64,000 nucleotides of DNA from NCBI GenBank assembly GCA_030015575.1, contig JASDDO010000019.1, positions 515,254,986-515,318,985 on the forward strand, given 5' to 3'. Below are positions 1-11,007 of the stretch, one piece after another; the stretch's first letter is position 1; every line of letters starts with the position of its first letter. The notes below the pieces were generated by a model that saw only the letters and a list, made by a program, of their open reading frames with translations, was not told the origin of the DNA and did not search any database. This stretch comes from Agapanthus africanus. Lineage: Eukaryota; Streptophyta; Magnoliopsida; Asparagales; Amaryllidaceae. The translations under genes and the position numbers were made by a program.

Positions 1-26
1 TTTAATCTTGCAAGAGCATACGCTGA

Positions 27-2960
27 GTGTTTTCTTCTCTCTCTCTCCAGGTAGAGACCATGTCACGCCTTAATCAAGATAATAATATGGATGTATTGAC
101 CAAACCCGCTTATTATACTGAGTTAAGGAACGTTGGTCCCGCTCCAACTTATAATTGTTATAAGACCGAGCAGGAAATAGAGGATTACCAGGATTCCCGT
201 ACCGTCCAAACAAAGAAAGTGCATGCCGATGCATCATCTTCGGGTGTGTTAATTATAGAGAACTGTTTCTCAATATCCTTTACGTCCTGGGTATGAGATA
301 CCGGATCAGGATCCCGCATATGTAATCAGTTACATGGGCTACAGATAGGTAGAGAACTGAGAACAGGTGATAAAGTTTTAAGAGTTGGAAATGGTGCAAG
401 TGTTGTAGCCAAGTTGTTGGCAGTTATCAACCTGTATTAACAAATAAGTTGATTCTGAACGAATGTTATTAGATACCGAACTTGATATACAACATCATAT
501 CAGTCTCTTTATTTAGTAAAGAAGGATATAATTTTGTATTGATGGATAATGTTTTGAACATTTCCTATATCAAGAATTGATCAGTTCAGGAACGTTATCT
601 AAAAGCATATACGTTCTAAATCAAACCACAGTTCTTAACGCACAGAACACACACAAGAGGAAGAGTTCAGAAATGAACGAATCCTTCTTGAGGCATTGTA
701 GACTAGGTCATATCAATGCGACCCGACTAGCTAAGTTACATTTAGATGCATATTTAAATCAGTTTAAACTTACATCTTGTGAAACTTGCCAGTCATGTCA
801 CAAAGATAAGATGACCATAGCTCCGTTTATTGGAAACAAAGAACGAGTCAATGAACTCTTGGGATTGATACATGATGATGTATGAAGGTCCCCTGTCTAC
901 ACATGCTAGGACTGGTTCTTTGTACTTCATTACATTCACTGATGATCTCTCAAGATTCGGACATATGTTCCTGTTGAAACACAAGTCTGAAGCTTTTAAG
1001 AAATTCAAAGAATATATGTTAGAAGTAGAGAACCAAAATGGGTATAAGTATTATGTCCTTTTATGAGATCGAGGATGAGAATACTTGAGCATGGAATTCC
1101 TGGACTATTCTAAAGGAGAATGAGATTCTCTCTCAGAATTACTCCTCCGTATACACCACAGCACGTCGGTTTATCAGGGCGGAGCAATCGCACCCTATGT
1201 GTTATGGTGTGCTCTATGATGAGTACTGCTGAGTTGCCTATTTCCTTTTTGGGGGTTATGCACTTATGAAGCTGCATACCTATTGAATAGGGTTCCAATC
1301 AAATCAGGTGCCTACCACACCATATGTGATATGGTATGGGAAGAGCCCATCTCTTAAGGATATTAAGATTTGGGGTTGTCCGGCCTATGTCTAAAAGAAA
1401 AATCCAGACAAGCTCGAGGCAAGGTCAGTTCTTTGGAAGTTTGTTGGATATCCCAACCATTCGCAAGGGAATATCTTCTACCGCACTGAGGAGAAAAAGG
1501 TGTTTTGTTTTCTCAGCATACCACCTTTTGGAAAGGGAATTTCTTATGAAGAAATTAGTGGTCATGAGGTAGAACTGGAAGGAGTTCCAGCTATACAAAC
1601 TACAGCTGATGATTTGGTAGAACCGGAGGATTCAATAGCTCCCAACGAATCTCAGCCTCTCCACCGATCTGGTAGGGCTTCTAACCCACCTAAGAGATAC
1701 ATCGGTTTTCTCTATGATAGTGGGAACGCGAATTGTATCATGAGATGATGACCCAACTAGTTTCGAGCAGTCCATCAGGAGTGGGGACTCTGTGAGAATG
1801 GCTGGATGCTATGCGTTCTGAGATGGAATCCATATACACCAACAAAGTATGGACTTTGGTTGCTATATCCGAAGGGTTAAATCCCCATCAGGAGCAAGTA
1901 TATCTTGAGAAGATTACTTGGTGTACATGGAAAAGTTGAGACTTTCAAAGCTAAGACTAGTTGTAAAAGGTTCTCGTTATCGACCAGGTTTGGATAATGA
2001 TGAAACCTTTTCTAGTGGCTATGCTCAAGTCTATCCGGATCCTACTTTCAGTTGCTACATACCATGACTACGATATTTGGCGGTTGGGTGTGCTTTTCTA
2101 AATAATGATTTACAAGAGAGCGTCTATAAGTACAGAGCCAGAGGGCTTCGTAGATAATGGGAGCAGCGGAAACGTATGCAAGTTGCTTTATGTGTAAAAG
2201 CATGCATCGCGGAGTTGGAACATCTATTTTGATGTGGTAGTCAAAGAGTTTGGCTTCATCAAAATGGTAGATGAACCTTGTATATACAAAAGGGTAGTAG
2301 GGAGTTTGGTGGTGATCCTCGTATTGTACGTGGATGACATACTCTTGATAGGGAAGGAGTTTCCTATGCTACGCTCGGTCAATCTCCTCTTATCACATGG
2401 ATTCTCCATATAGGATCAAGGTGATACCTCCTAAATCCTGGGTTTTGGATCTTTTAGATAGATCTAAAAGGATGTTAGGATTCTCACTAGGTGTAGTGAG
2501 ATGGTATCAATCGATCCTGGGGAGAATCACTGGATAGCTATCAGGAAGGTAAGGTCGACTGAATGTCAGTCACAGGCATTGTCTTTACCCTCAATGGAGG
2601 GATGGTATGTTGGAAGAGCTCCAAGCTAGATACCCTGGCAAACTAGACGATAAAGGCTGGATACATTGCTACCAAGGATGCTACCAAAGAGGTAGTCTGG
2701 ATGTATATTAGTTCATGAGATGAACTTCGTTCCTACAATTGTGTGACAATGGAGTTGTGGTTTTGGCCTAGGAACCCCCGTCCTATCAGAGATCCAGACA
2801 TATTCTTAGGCAGTATCACCTGATCATAGAAATGGATGATCTCCAGGGAGATCGAGGATAGAAGAGTAGACACAGAGGACAACAGTGTGGATCCACTCAC
2901 AAATGCCTATTTCCCAGTAGAGACTTTTATGGGATAGTTGAGTATGAAATACTTCAACCA
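27..2960 (+). pseudogene. pol: Decayed copia pol (protease-integrase-RT-RNase H) of element P
   Basis: The order of motifs matches copia pol. A leader end with TCTCTCTCTCCAG (38-50) is followed by a protease relic near 290 whose DTGSG motif is preceded by a stop codon, then the integrase zinc region ([16 protein letters not shown] near 695, CQSC near 790), the integrase core (about 850-1350), the RPSNPPKRY-like linker (about 1660-1710), RT with YVDD near 2330, and RNase H fragments to about 2900. The frame is broken by many stops and indels. There is no gag: the segment before the protease is the same short non-gag stretch found in B, C and E. A deletion of about 0.2 kb between late RT and RNase H (near 2480) is shared with C and D. 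It cannot encode working enzymes. Confidence 0.9.
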
Positions 2961-3017
2961 CTACTGATTGTTGGGTATGAGATACTACAACAGATGGCCC
3001 TAGTACAAATGGGAGAT

Positions 3018-5206
3018 TATTAGTTATATGTATGCCCTAGAGGCCATTACTGTACATACGATGTATATTGTAGTGGATGCTTGGACATATATAGTGAGGA
3101 CTTTCTTCCTCGACATGATAGTATGCTAGCTGGTTGCTCTTTATCTTAACATGTACTCTGATTGTCTCTATGTTACATGTCGATAAAGCCCTTAGGATGA
3201 GTACTTGACTACCAGGATTATGATGCAGATAATACTAGTGGGGACAGAGTAGTCGTTAAGTACATCCTTCAAATGTTCCTAGTCTTGGGTGTATCGAGAC
3301 AGGGCATCGATATACCAGAGTAGACTAGCGTATAGCTTCTCGACCCATATAGATGGGCGATGGATGATCCTATATCCATTGGTGTTTGACATCAGAGACA
3401 GTATACGGGTGCTCAGTAGAGACTGGGTACACTGGACGGACTCGCCGAGAACTCCCAGATGGTATTATACCTAACGTCAGATGCCAGTTCTCTGGTGACA
3501 CTGGTACAGGTTAGTCTGTAGACCCGAGATCATCATAGAGTCTTGTGTGATTCCCACTATGCTTTGATTTCCACCTTACCACGTTCAAGTGAACATGCAA
3601 AACGGTGGCTTTTGGGTACAGTCCCGAATCACATGGAGCAAATGAGCGATATGAGGGGTTTCGTCTCTCCCGGTATTGGGAGTTGATGTTGCGCTGTGCT
3701 CACTTGGCTATAACAGGAAGTCCTTGGCTAAGGCTGCTTCAAAGATATACTGGTAAGTGTTATCAGTAGTTTCTCGAACCGTTATGAGCCTCATATCGAC
3801 ATTACTTATCGAGTTACTGGGTTCTGACGTTTACCACCCCTAGACGAGATATGCGACATATCAAATGAAGAGACCGGACTATACGGTAGTGTTACTGATT
3901 GGATTCGTGGGAGTGTTAGCAGGCTTGCTTGTTGATCTTCTGATCGCTCAATACCCAGGTGGCCCTTATGTTTAGTAGACCGCTTGCGTCTTGTGGGCGT
4001 TTGATATGATCATCACCTACTGTCGGCGTATTGACGAGTCCTTAGAGTCCTACACAGAGGTTTCCTGGCTCAAGCGAAATGGGGTAGGAGCACAAATGTG
4101 ATATGTGCGGGACCGAGATTGATACGATATATGATACCGTATTCTATTCTCACGAATTGTGACATTTGTCGGTTATATGCGATATAGCCGGGTTATCGGA
4201 TCAAGTATTGATTCGATAAGTTGTCACACATGATATTAGTCGGTTATATGTAATATAGCCAGATTATTAAATCAAGAGTTGATTTGATAATCTAATGTAT
4301 AATTATATATTTGATATATTACATTACATTAACTAGTATTAGCTCACTTATGATTTCTTTTCTCACTTGATGTGCACATTGTATATATGTGATATGTATA
4401 TTTGTGTACATGTATTGTGTCATGCTTGATGATACATGCAAGATGGTTGTATGAAACTTATACCTTACTAGGGTTTTTGTTTGGGTTTTATTTATCATTA
4501 AGTAATTCACAAAACATTTGAATTAGTCACGGATAAGCTTGTAGAAGCTTATGGACTCATTGACTTTTTCAACTCTTTTGTCATTGCTTAAGATATTTGT
4601 TAACCCTACACTTAACCTTAGCCCTTGGTTAATTCTCTACATGAGTTAGGTATGAGGGCTTAACTCACCCATGCTTGCAATAATTCATTTGGATCATCTC
4701 ATATGATGAGTTCTTCTTCTTCTTCTTCCTCCTCAAAAGCTTTCTAGCTCTAATGGAGGTATGAGATAAAATATGAGAAAATCAATTCTAAAGTGAGCCC
4801 ACTTCCTACTTCATCATCCTCTACTACTTTCCTTTTAGTATAGAGTGTTTGCTTCACTAATTCCATGATTACTGAAGAGATAGCTTGGGTTAGTGTCTCC
4901 TCGACATAGATCATCTTCGGCCGCGATGTCTTCGAAGCAAACATGTTCTTTTCTTTAAGGGAGCCTCTCTAGAGTCCAGATTTCACGATCGCAGCTAAGG
5001 GGACTACTACACGGAGCTATTGAAGTGAAGGAGCAGTCTACAAAGGTTGTATTCCTTCCTCACTAGACTTGCAAAGTGTTTGCTTTTTTATTTCCGTCTA
5101 TTTCTAGTTAACGATTATTTGTTAGGGTTAGATAAAACGGCAAATTTTGGAATTTAGCATGGACGATGCCTCTCGAAACCTTGCTGCCGTCTTAGGTAAC
5201 CCTGCA
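3018..5206 (+). repeat. 3' LTR of element P
   Basis: It starts TATTAG (the expected TGTTAG with one change) right after the polypurine tract and ends CCCTGCA, the variant of the family end CCCTACA. Length is about 2.19 kb, as in the other family LTRs. It contains the two-unit palindrome cluster typical of the family (about 4167-4296). Short open frames inside are not conserved as proteins. Confidence 0.9.
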
Positions 5207-5691
5207 CTGCTATCTGACAATATGTATAATACCAACTAGCATGTTCCCGGCGAGTCCGTCCGGTGTACTCATAACCCAATGAGCACCGGTATATATCTTA
5301 GGTGAACAAACAGACACCAATGGATTGTGAGACCAGCCACCGCCCCTCATCGGTGTCTCGATCAGTATACACTAGTCTACTATGGGGTATCGATGCCGAG
5401 TCTCTAAACTCCCACGACTAGGGACATTTAAGGATGTGGTTATAGACTACCCAGCTCCCACGTATATGATCGCCATCATACTGCTGGTAGTCAAGCAAAA
5501 ATCCTATGGCCTCTATCAACATGTAATAGTGATCTGTAATGCCAGCTAAAGCATGTACATGATGATAAAGACAAATCAGATAGTATACTATCATCTCGAG
5601 TAAGACTGTTCTATGCGTATAGGTCCTCCCTCAATCATCGCAATCGCGTGCCTGTGATCCAATAATTGACTTGAGGGCACTATAGCCAACA
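5207..5691 (-). repeat. Truncated 3' LTR of element Z
   Basis: Read on the minus strand it begins TGTTGGC at 5691 and follows the copia LTR (CTCTAG-like, GGACGGACTCGCC-like and TCTGAC-like blocks) for about 485 bp, then stops where element P was inserted. The next bases on the right, ATCTCCCACTTGC, are the reversed polypurine tract, which fixes the orientation. It is clearly more diverged than the LTRs of B to E. Confidence 0.8.
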
Positions 5692-7328
5692 ATCTCCCAC
5701 TTGCACTTAAGGATAATTATTGCGGTGTTGCATACTCACAGCCCGTGTGATACCGAACACCCAACTTTTCTACTAATCAGTTTCGCAAAGCTCGTTTGTG
5801 AAACTATTGCGTTCGAGAAATAGACTCAGTGAGTGAATCCGTTCCAATGTTTCTTTCTATATCTCTCTATATCTCAACTTCGCGGAGAAAGCTATCTCCC
5901 GAAATGAGCAATACCATTCTTAGAATTTTTCTGGATATCTGATGGGACCTGGTTCATAAATGAACTCCAAATCCAGCAAACTTCTTGGCCTGTATCATCC
6001 ACTGAATTTAATCAATATCCTGCACCATTCCTTCTTCAGTATCCACTTGGACCACCTATCTAAACTACTGCCCCTCAAAAGAGGGAAAACTATAACTTTG
6101 ACAGTCACTTTGTCATCCAGGTCACATTGAAAGCCTGAAATGATAACCGTCTCCCGAAGGAGCCTGCCGTTAGCATATCCCAAGAACATCCACTTATGTT
6201 CATAACTGCTTCCAATGTTTCTCCAAGATTGGATTAATATATAAACTTATTGCAGCTAGTGCAAAAACAATATCTGGTGTGGTACTTGACATCTCATGAT
6301 TGACTCAATTGCCTAAGCAAGTGATATACTAATCATGCAAATCCCTTTCCCCTTTAGTTTGTAAGACATCCTTTAGAGAGGGTGACTCCATCACCTGCAG
6401 ATACGCCACCATGCCAGGAGTCATCCATTCTAAAACACCTATAGAATAGTGTCAAAGTACCCAAATTGGGAAACTTCCAAAATCTAGATCTAAAACCATA
6501 GATCTAGTAACCAGAATGCCTGATATTATATCCATATCCTATGTGGAGAAACAACCGTGAGACAACTATAGTATAACCGATCGTAGTATAGGAATTTCAC
6601 ATCCTATCAAGTGCATGTCATTCAAATACTTGGACATCACACCCTACTACCTTCTTACCAAATCCATCTCCTATTCTGATGAAGTCAAAGCCTATGACTG
6701 TCACATCAAAAATAAATGATCTATCTCCGCTGTACTTGCTTTAGTCTATAAATAGACACAAGCTACTTCTCCACTATGCTTCCGCTACTCCCACTGACTA
6801 CAACAACCCTCTGGCAGAGTCGTATACACGTGCACTTGTAAAGCTAGTTTAGAATGACGCTATACTCATCCTCCTTCCGGGTCTAATAGTCTAGAACAGT
6901 AGCAATGGCAAGTCTGGGTAAACAAGAACCTCCCTGTCACCGTCTTTGAGGATACCGAACTACCTCTGGGGTGCCTGAGGTTACCCACCATATCTGTGGA
7001 GTGGCTAATGGAATGTCGAATCCAATTGAATATTTAGGTTCTATTAAATTTTCAGTAATCGTTTATGGTTCTGGAATCACTTCCAGTTCTACCATACTCT
7101 CACTAATATTTTCTGAAAAGAATCCATTTTACTAAAACTGGTGGCGAGTCAAGAACAATATAACTATTGATCTTCCAGATGGTAGAAAGTTAACCCTCGT
7201 CATAGCCCGAGATAACCCACAAACTGCTATTATTGAAACATGCCTTGAGTTTGTCCAGAGTCTGGTTTTAAGTATAAGCCGGACAACTCCATATACCTTA
7301 ACATCATTAAGATATGAACCATTCTATA
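5692..7328 (-). pseudogene. pol: Decayed copia pol 3' half of element Z (RNase H, RT, integrase C-terminus)
   Basis: Minus-strand matches to the other elements run in order: the region around the RNase H His/Ser block (TGATGGGACCTGG near 5940), the RT thumb (GAGAGGGTGACTCC near 6376), the RT segment ending CCGCTACTCCCACTG near 6782, the linker rich in TTCCAGTTCTACC near 7083, and the integrase C-terminus near 7235-7320. No long frame survives. The relic is cut at CTATA (7324-7328), the target site of G1, and resumes at 47128 with the rest of integrase. It is the oldest-looking coding relic in the window. Confidence 0.75.
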
Positions 7329-8890
7329 TGTCACAACCCGAAAATATTGTTCATGGCCGGCACTTAAACCACGCCACGTCTAAAAGCGTGATGTAGTTCA
7401 AGTAAGACGAACCCCGGAAATCTAAACTTTTTTAAGAAAATAAAAGAGGTAAAGTTTTGAAATAAAGGTATGATGAAATCAAAACGTTTTCTTAAATGCA
7501 TAGATAAAGGAAAATAAAAAATGCAAGTGGATTTACTAGTTGAAAAACATGTTTCGTCTTTTTAAAAATTTGGGCAGCACCTCCTTTGTATATTTTGACC
7601 CAAAACCACAAATACATGATAATATAAAAGGTATCCCCAAGCAGGAGCTAGCTCTTCGCCAATCGGCGGAATCACAACCACGCAAGACATAATATAAGTA
7701 TACGACGCCCAACGGCGAAGATTAACACAAAAGAAATGAAATAAGCAAGACATCAACCCACCAAGCGAACATATAACCCATCGCTCTAAGTCTCGCAACT
7801 ACAACTCTTGCTAAGTCCAACTACATATACAAATACTAGTTTCTGATTGATGGAGTTGACTAGATACAATAGGAATAATAAAAACAAGAGTGGTACGATC
7901 TAACATGTACCACCTACCAAAGCAAGTCACCCGAATGCAAGCTGTGTGCCAGCGATGCCGCTACCGATCCATGCGGTCAACCTGCAAGAACTGTGGCACA
8001 AGGGGAGTGAGTTGCCAACTCATGAGTAGAAAACATCATGAGGTAAAGATCGAATAAAACAAAGATTTCCTAGGTCAACTATATCATGAAGGTAATACTG
8101 TGATATCTAGGGTGACCGTATGTACATGTGTGCCAACAATAGACTCAATGCCTGTATGCATATGGATATCATCCAACCATATAATCAACGCCTGTATGCA
8201 TGTAGATCTCATCCACATGTCAACCAATGACACAACAACATCATGCATGTAAATATCATGAAAGCATATGCATGTAAATATGAGGATATAAATTAACGTG
8301 TTTCCATCAATGACACATCAAAATCATGGAACCTGATTGTCCAACATCGACACTCGAAACATCATGAAACCCGTGTCCAGGATCGACACGTAAATCCTCA
8401 TATCTCAGGCGCCGCATCCTCAGATCGGCCCTCAGGTGCCGTATACTCTGGTCGACCCTCATATCCATCTCATGACTCCGGTCGGTATCCCACGGATAAC
8501 TGCCAGGTCCAAATACTATCACCGGTAGGTAGTGCTCCCTCTGCCAGGCTCATCGTCTACACCACGAAAATCATTTCTTGCCCCGGGGTACCATGCCGGG
8601 TCCACCATGTACCCGCAGATGGTGCCTGCCGCTCCTCGAATCGGGTTTCACATGCCAATCTCAGAACCGAGAAAACACATGGTGGATGTCTCAAAATATC
8701 ATATCACGAGAAACCGGATTTTTAAAACAATACATACTTTCTTTTGAAATAACCACGGTTCTCAAATCTAGAAATCTCATGAAAACAGCATCTCAATGCA
8801 TATAATCGTAAAGCATGATGTATGCAACATATGACAGAAATGTAAGCATATCCGTATATCATGCAACATGGAACAGTGATGTGACAATAT
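7329..8890. mobile_element. G1, left part: long TGTCAC...TTACA LTR-type repeat, probably a solo LTR
   Basis: It starts TGTCACAACCCG directly after CTATA; the same CTATA follows TTACA at 47123-47127, giving a clean TSD. Its sequence aligns with G2 (30232 onward), including a block CTTGCCCCGGGGTACC (8577 here, 31431 in G2). No coding domain, primer-binding site or polypurine tract is seen, and the start does not recur inside, so a solo LTR of a Ty3/gypsy-type element is the simplest reading. Element A interrupts it; AATAT (8886-8890) is A's TSD. A short direct repeat (CGCCTGTATGCAT-type) lies near 8150-8215. Confidence 0.75.
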
Positions 8891-10993
8891 TGTAAGTCCA
8901 CGTTATCCGTCCCCGGTTCTTTGGGGTTGCGGAAATGGTGAAAAACGATTTTCTATGGTATGGTAACATGGACTCAAAAACGGATCTTTGTTAAACTAAC
9001 TATCTAACAACCTAACTAGGAGTGTTACCTACTCGGTTAAGAGGTTATACCATAACTTGAACTCCTTCTTTTCGACTCCTTGTGGTGGTCGGATGGTTCT
9101 CTCCTCGTCGTCTCCTTGTGCCGAAGATGGATCCACCGGAAACCTTCTATCTTTGGCTCCAACCTCAATCTAGAGGAAACTAGAACATTTGGTTTGCTAG
9201 ACCTTGTGTACTAGGATGAGTAAAGAAGTGTTTTGGGTTTTATCTCTAAGGAAATGGTTCTCAACTCATGAGAAGGAGTTTTCTTGAGCTAGAGAGAGAG
9301 CAAGAGGAAGAGGGAGAGCTTGAGGATGAGAGAGAATCCAAATGATAGAATGAGAAGACTTTTTGCAACCATCCTCTTCATAATCCAAAATAATCATAAC
9401 AAAAAATAATAATTGAGTATTATGTGATGGTTGTTATCATATCAAATGGCAATATCATTTCATGCATTAAATGCAATTTGTGAACAAACAAGCAAGCAAA
9501 AGTCTTTGCCGTGAAATGATAGCCATTGTAATGATGATGGTCAACAAGTCCAACCTAGTCAACCGGTCAAAAAAGTCAACAAGTCAACAAAGTCAACTTT
9601 TCAATCCAACCATGGCACAATAATACTTAATTAATATTATCATTAATCATATTTCTAATTCTCATTAGGGTATAGAAAAAGTCAACAGTCAACAACCCTA
9701 ATGAGAATCCTCTGCCTCCGTCTCTGTCAACTGTGCATACACACCAGCATTCGCGTTCCGAGGAACATTAATACAAACAAGATAAAACCAATCCCAAAAC
9801 GTATACTAGGATCTGGCTTAAACCAAAGCCCGCTTGTAATAACTTCCCGGACACCAAACATGCACAAGTGCGCGGAAGTGACCGAACCCTGTCGCAAAAC
9901 CATGCGACCTCTACTCTTTTGCCTAAAGGCGAATAGCTCTCTGTGTGGGACTCTAAAGACTCGACACTACGCTGGCAGTGGGTTTAACCACAGACCGCAA
10001 GCGGCACTAGCTGTGCGTAACGGCCCCCGGGTAGATGCCGATAAGAAGACTGACGAGGTGAACTCATCCGAACTCCTACTGAGCCTGAATGTGACAATCT
10101 GCGTACAGTCCGGTCTGTTAGTCTAAGAATATCGCATGGCGGGCCTAGGGGGGCGGTGAACGTCAATCCCCTAATAGCGGTACAAGTCGTGTCGGAGTGT
10201 AGCCCAGAACACCCTGAGATAACACTGGAAACCTACCAGTGGATCTCTCTTGCCCTGGCCAGGGACGACTGTGTGTAATGGCTCTCCTTGACACAGCGCG
10301 ATATCAACTCCCAATACTGGGAGAGACGAATCCTGTCTAACCGTCACTGCCTCCAAGTGCTTCGGGACTGCACCCAACTACTACCTATTTGCACGACTCC
10401 TTTAAGCCGTGGTAGGGTAGTAATCAAAGTACAGTGGGAACACACTCGAGGCGAAGTGACAGTGTCAAGTCAGCGGACTAAGCTGTACTCATGTCACCTG
10501 GGAACTGACAACTGACGATAGGTATAGTACCAACCAATCAGTTCCCGATGAGTCTTGTCCAGTGTACTCGTAACCTAACGAGCACCCACATACTATCTCA
10601 AGTACGACGTACTGACGGCTGTGGGACAGACCGTCTCCCCTGCTGGGATGAGAAGCGCATACGCTAGTCTACTCCGGAGTATCGATGCCCTATCTCGATA
10701 GTCCTACGACTAGAGACCTGTATAAGGATGTGCTTGTGGATTACCCAGCCCCCACGAGTGTGACTGCCATCACAACACTGGTAATCAATCAAAGATCCTA
10801 AGGGCTCCACTAATGTGTATAGGCGATATGTTAAAAGAAACACATGTACACACATTGAAGCAGAAACAAATCAAGTAGCATACTACTATTTTGAGCAAGA
10901 TTGTCTATACAATGGTGAATATCCTAAGCTTCCATTAAGTAATATACAAACTAGTATAATACAGTAATGGCCTCTAGGGCATATACACTAACA
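8891..10993 (-). repeat. 3' LTR of element A
   Basis: It is about 2.1 kb, from TGTTAG at 10993 (minus sense) to CTTACA at 8891. It is related to the B-E LTRs near its start (the GCCCTAGAGGCC block) but its second half is different, and it lacks the two-unit palindrome cluster of those LTRs. Instead it carries a cluster of TTGACY motifs. A 141-codon antisense frame stays open in both LTR copies but resembles no protein I recognise. Confidence 0.92.
9540..9708 (-). promoter_or_regulatory. W-box-like TTGACY cluster and 13-bp inverted repeat in the LTR of A
   Basis: On the element's sense strand, six TTGAC motifs followed by C or T occur between 9540 and 9597, and two more between 9681 and 9694. 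The last two lie in the loop of a perfect inverted repeat, ATTCTCATTAGGG (9658-9670) with CCCTAATGAGAAT (9696-9708). The same array and inverted repeat are present in the 5' LTR (43016-43078 and about 43133-43183). TTGACY is the known binding core of plant WRKY factors, which drive several stress-induced copia elements. That this array is an enhancer is inference. Confidence 0.6.
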
Positions 10994-11006
10994 ATCTCCA
11001 ACTTGC
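10994..11006 (-). other. Polypurine tract of element A
   Basis: Minus-strand GCAAGTTGGAGAT immediately precedes the 3' LTR. It is the plus-strand DNA primer of reverse transcription; the equivalent in C is GCAAGTGGGAGAT and in E GCAAGTAGGAGAT. Confidence 0.85.
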
Positions 11007-11007
11007 A

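Larger units (their letters stand above)
1..5206 (+). mobile_element. Element P: 3' part of a gag-less Ty1/copia retrotransposon
   Basis: The window opens in the leader of a plus-strand copia element, just before its protease. Pol relics follow to about 2960, then a polypurine tract (TACAAATGGGAGAT, 3004-3017) and a complete 3' LTR. The 5' LTR and most of the leader lie left of the window. At 5206/5207 the sequence switches to an LTR fragment in the opposite orientation, so P was inserted in the 3' LTR of the older element Z; the TSD cannot be checked because the left junction is missing. P shares its pol lesions with C and D and belongs to the same non-autonomous subfamily. Confidence 0.9.

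Noticed and set aside
4318..5160. A host gene in the less repetitive-looking stretch of P's LTR end.
   Set aside because: It aligns block by block with the distal part of the other family LTRs (TAGATCATCTTCGGC near 4908, the CTAGTTAACGAT block near 5104), so it is LTR.
9701..10126. A 141-codon plus-strand frame in A's 3' LTR, also open at 43176-43601 in the 5' LTR.
   Set aside because: It is antisense to the element, matches no family I recognise, and its presence in both LTRs follows from their common origin at insertion.
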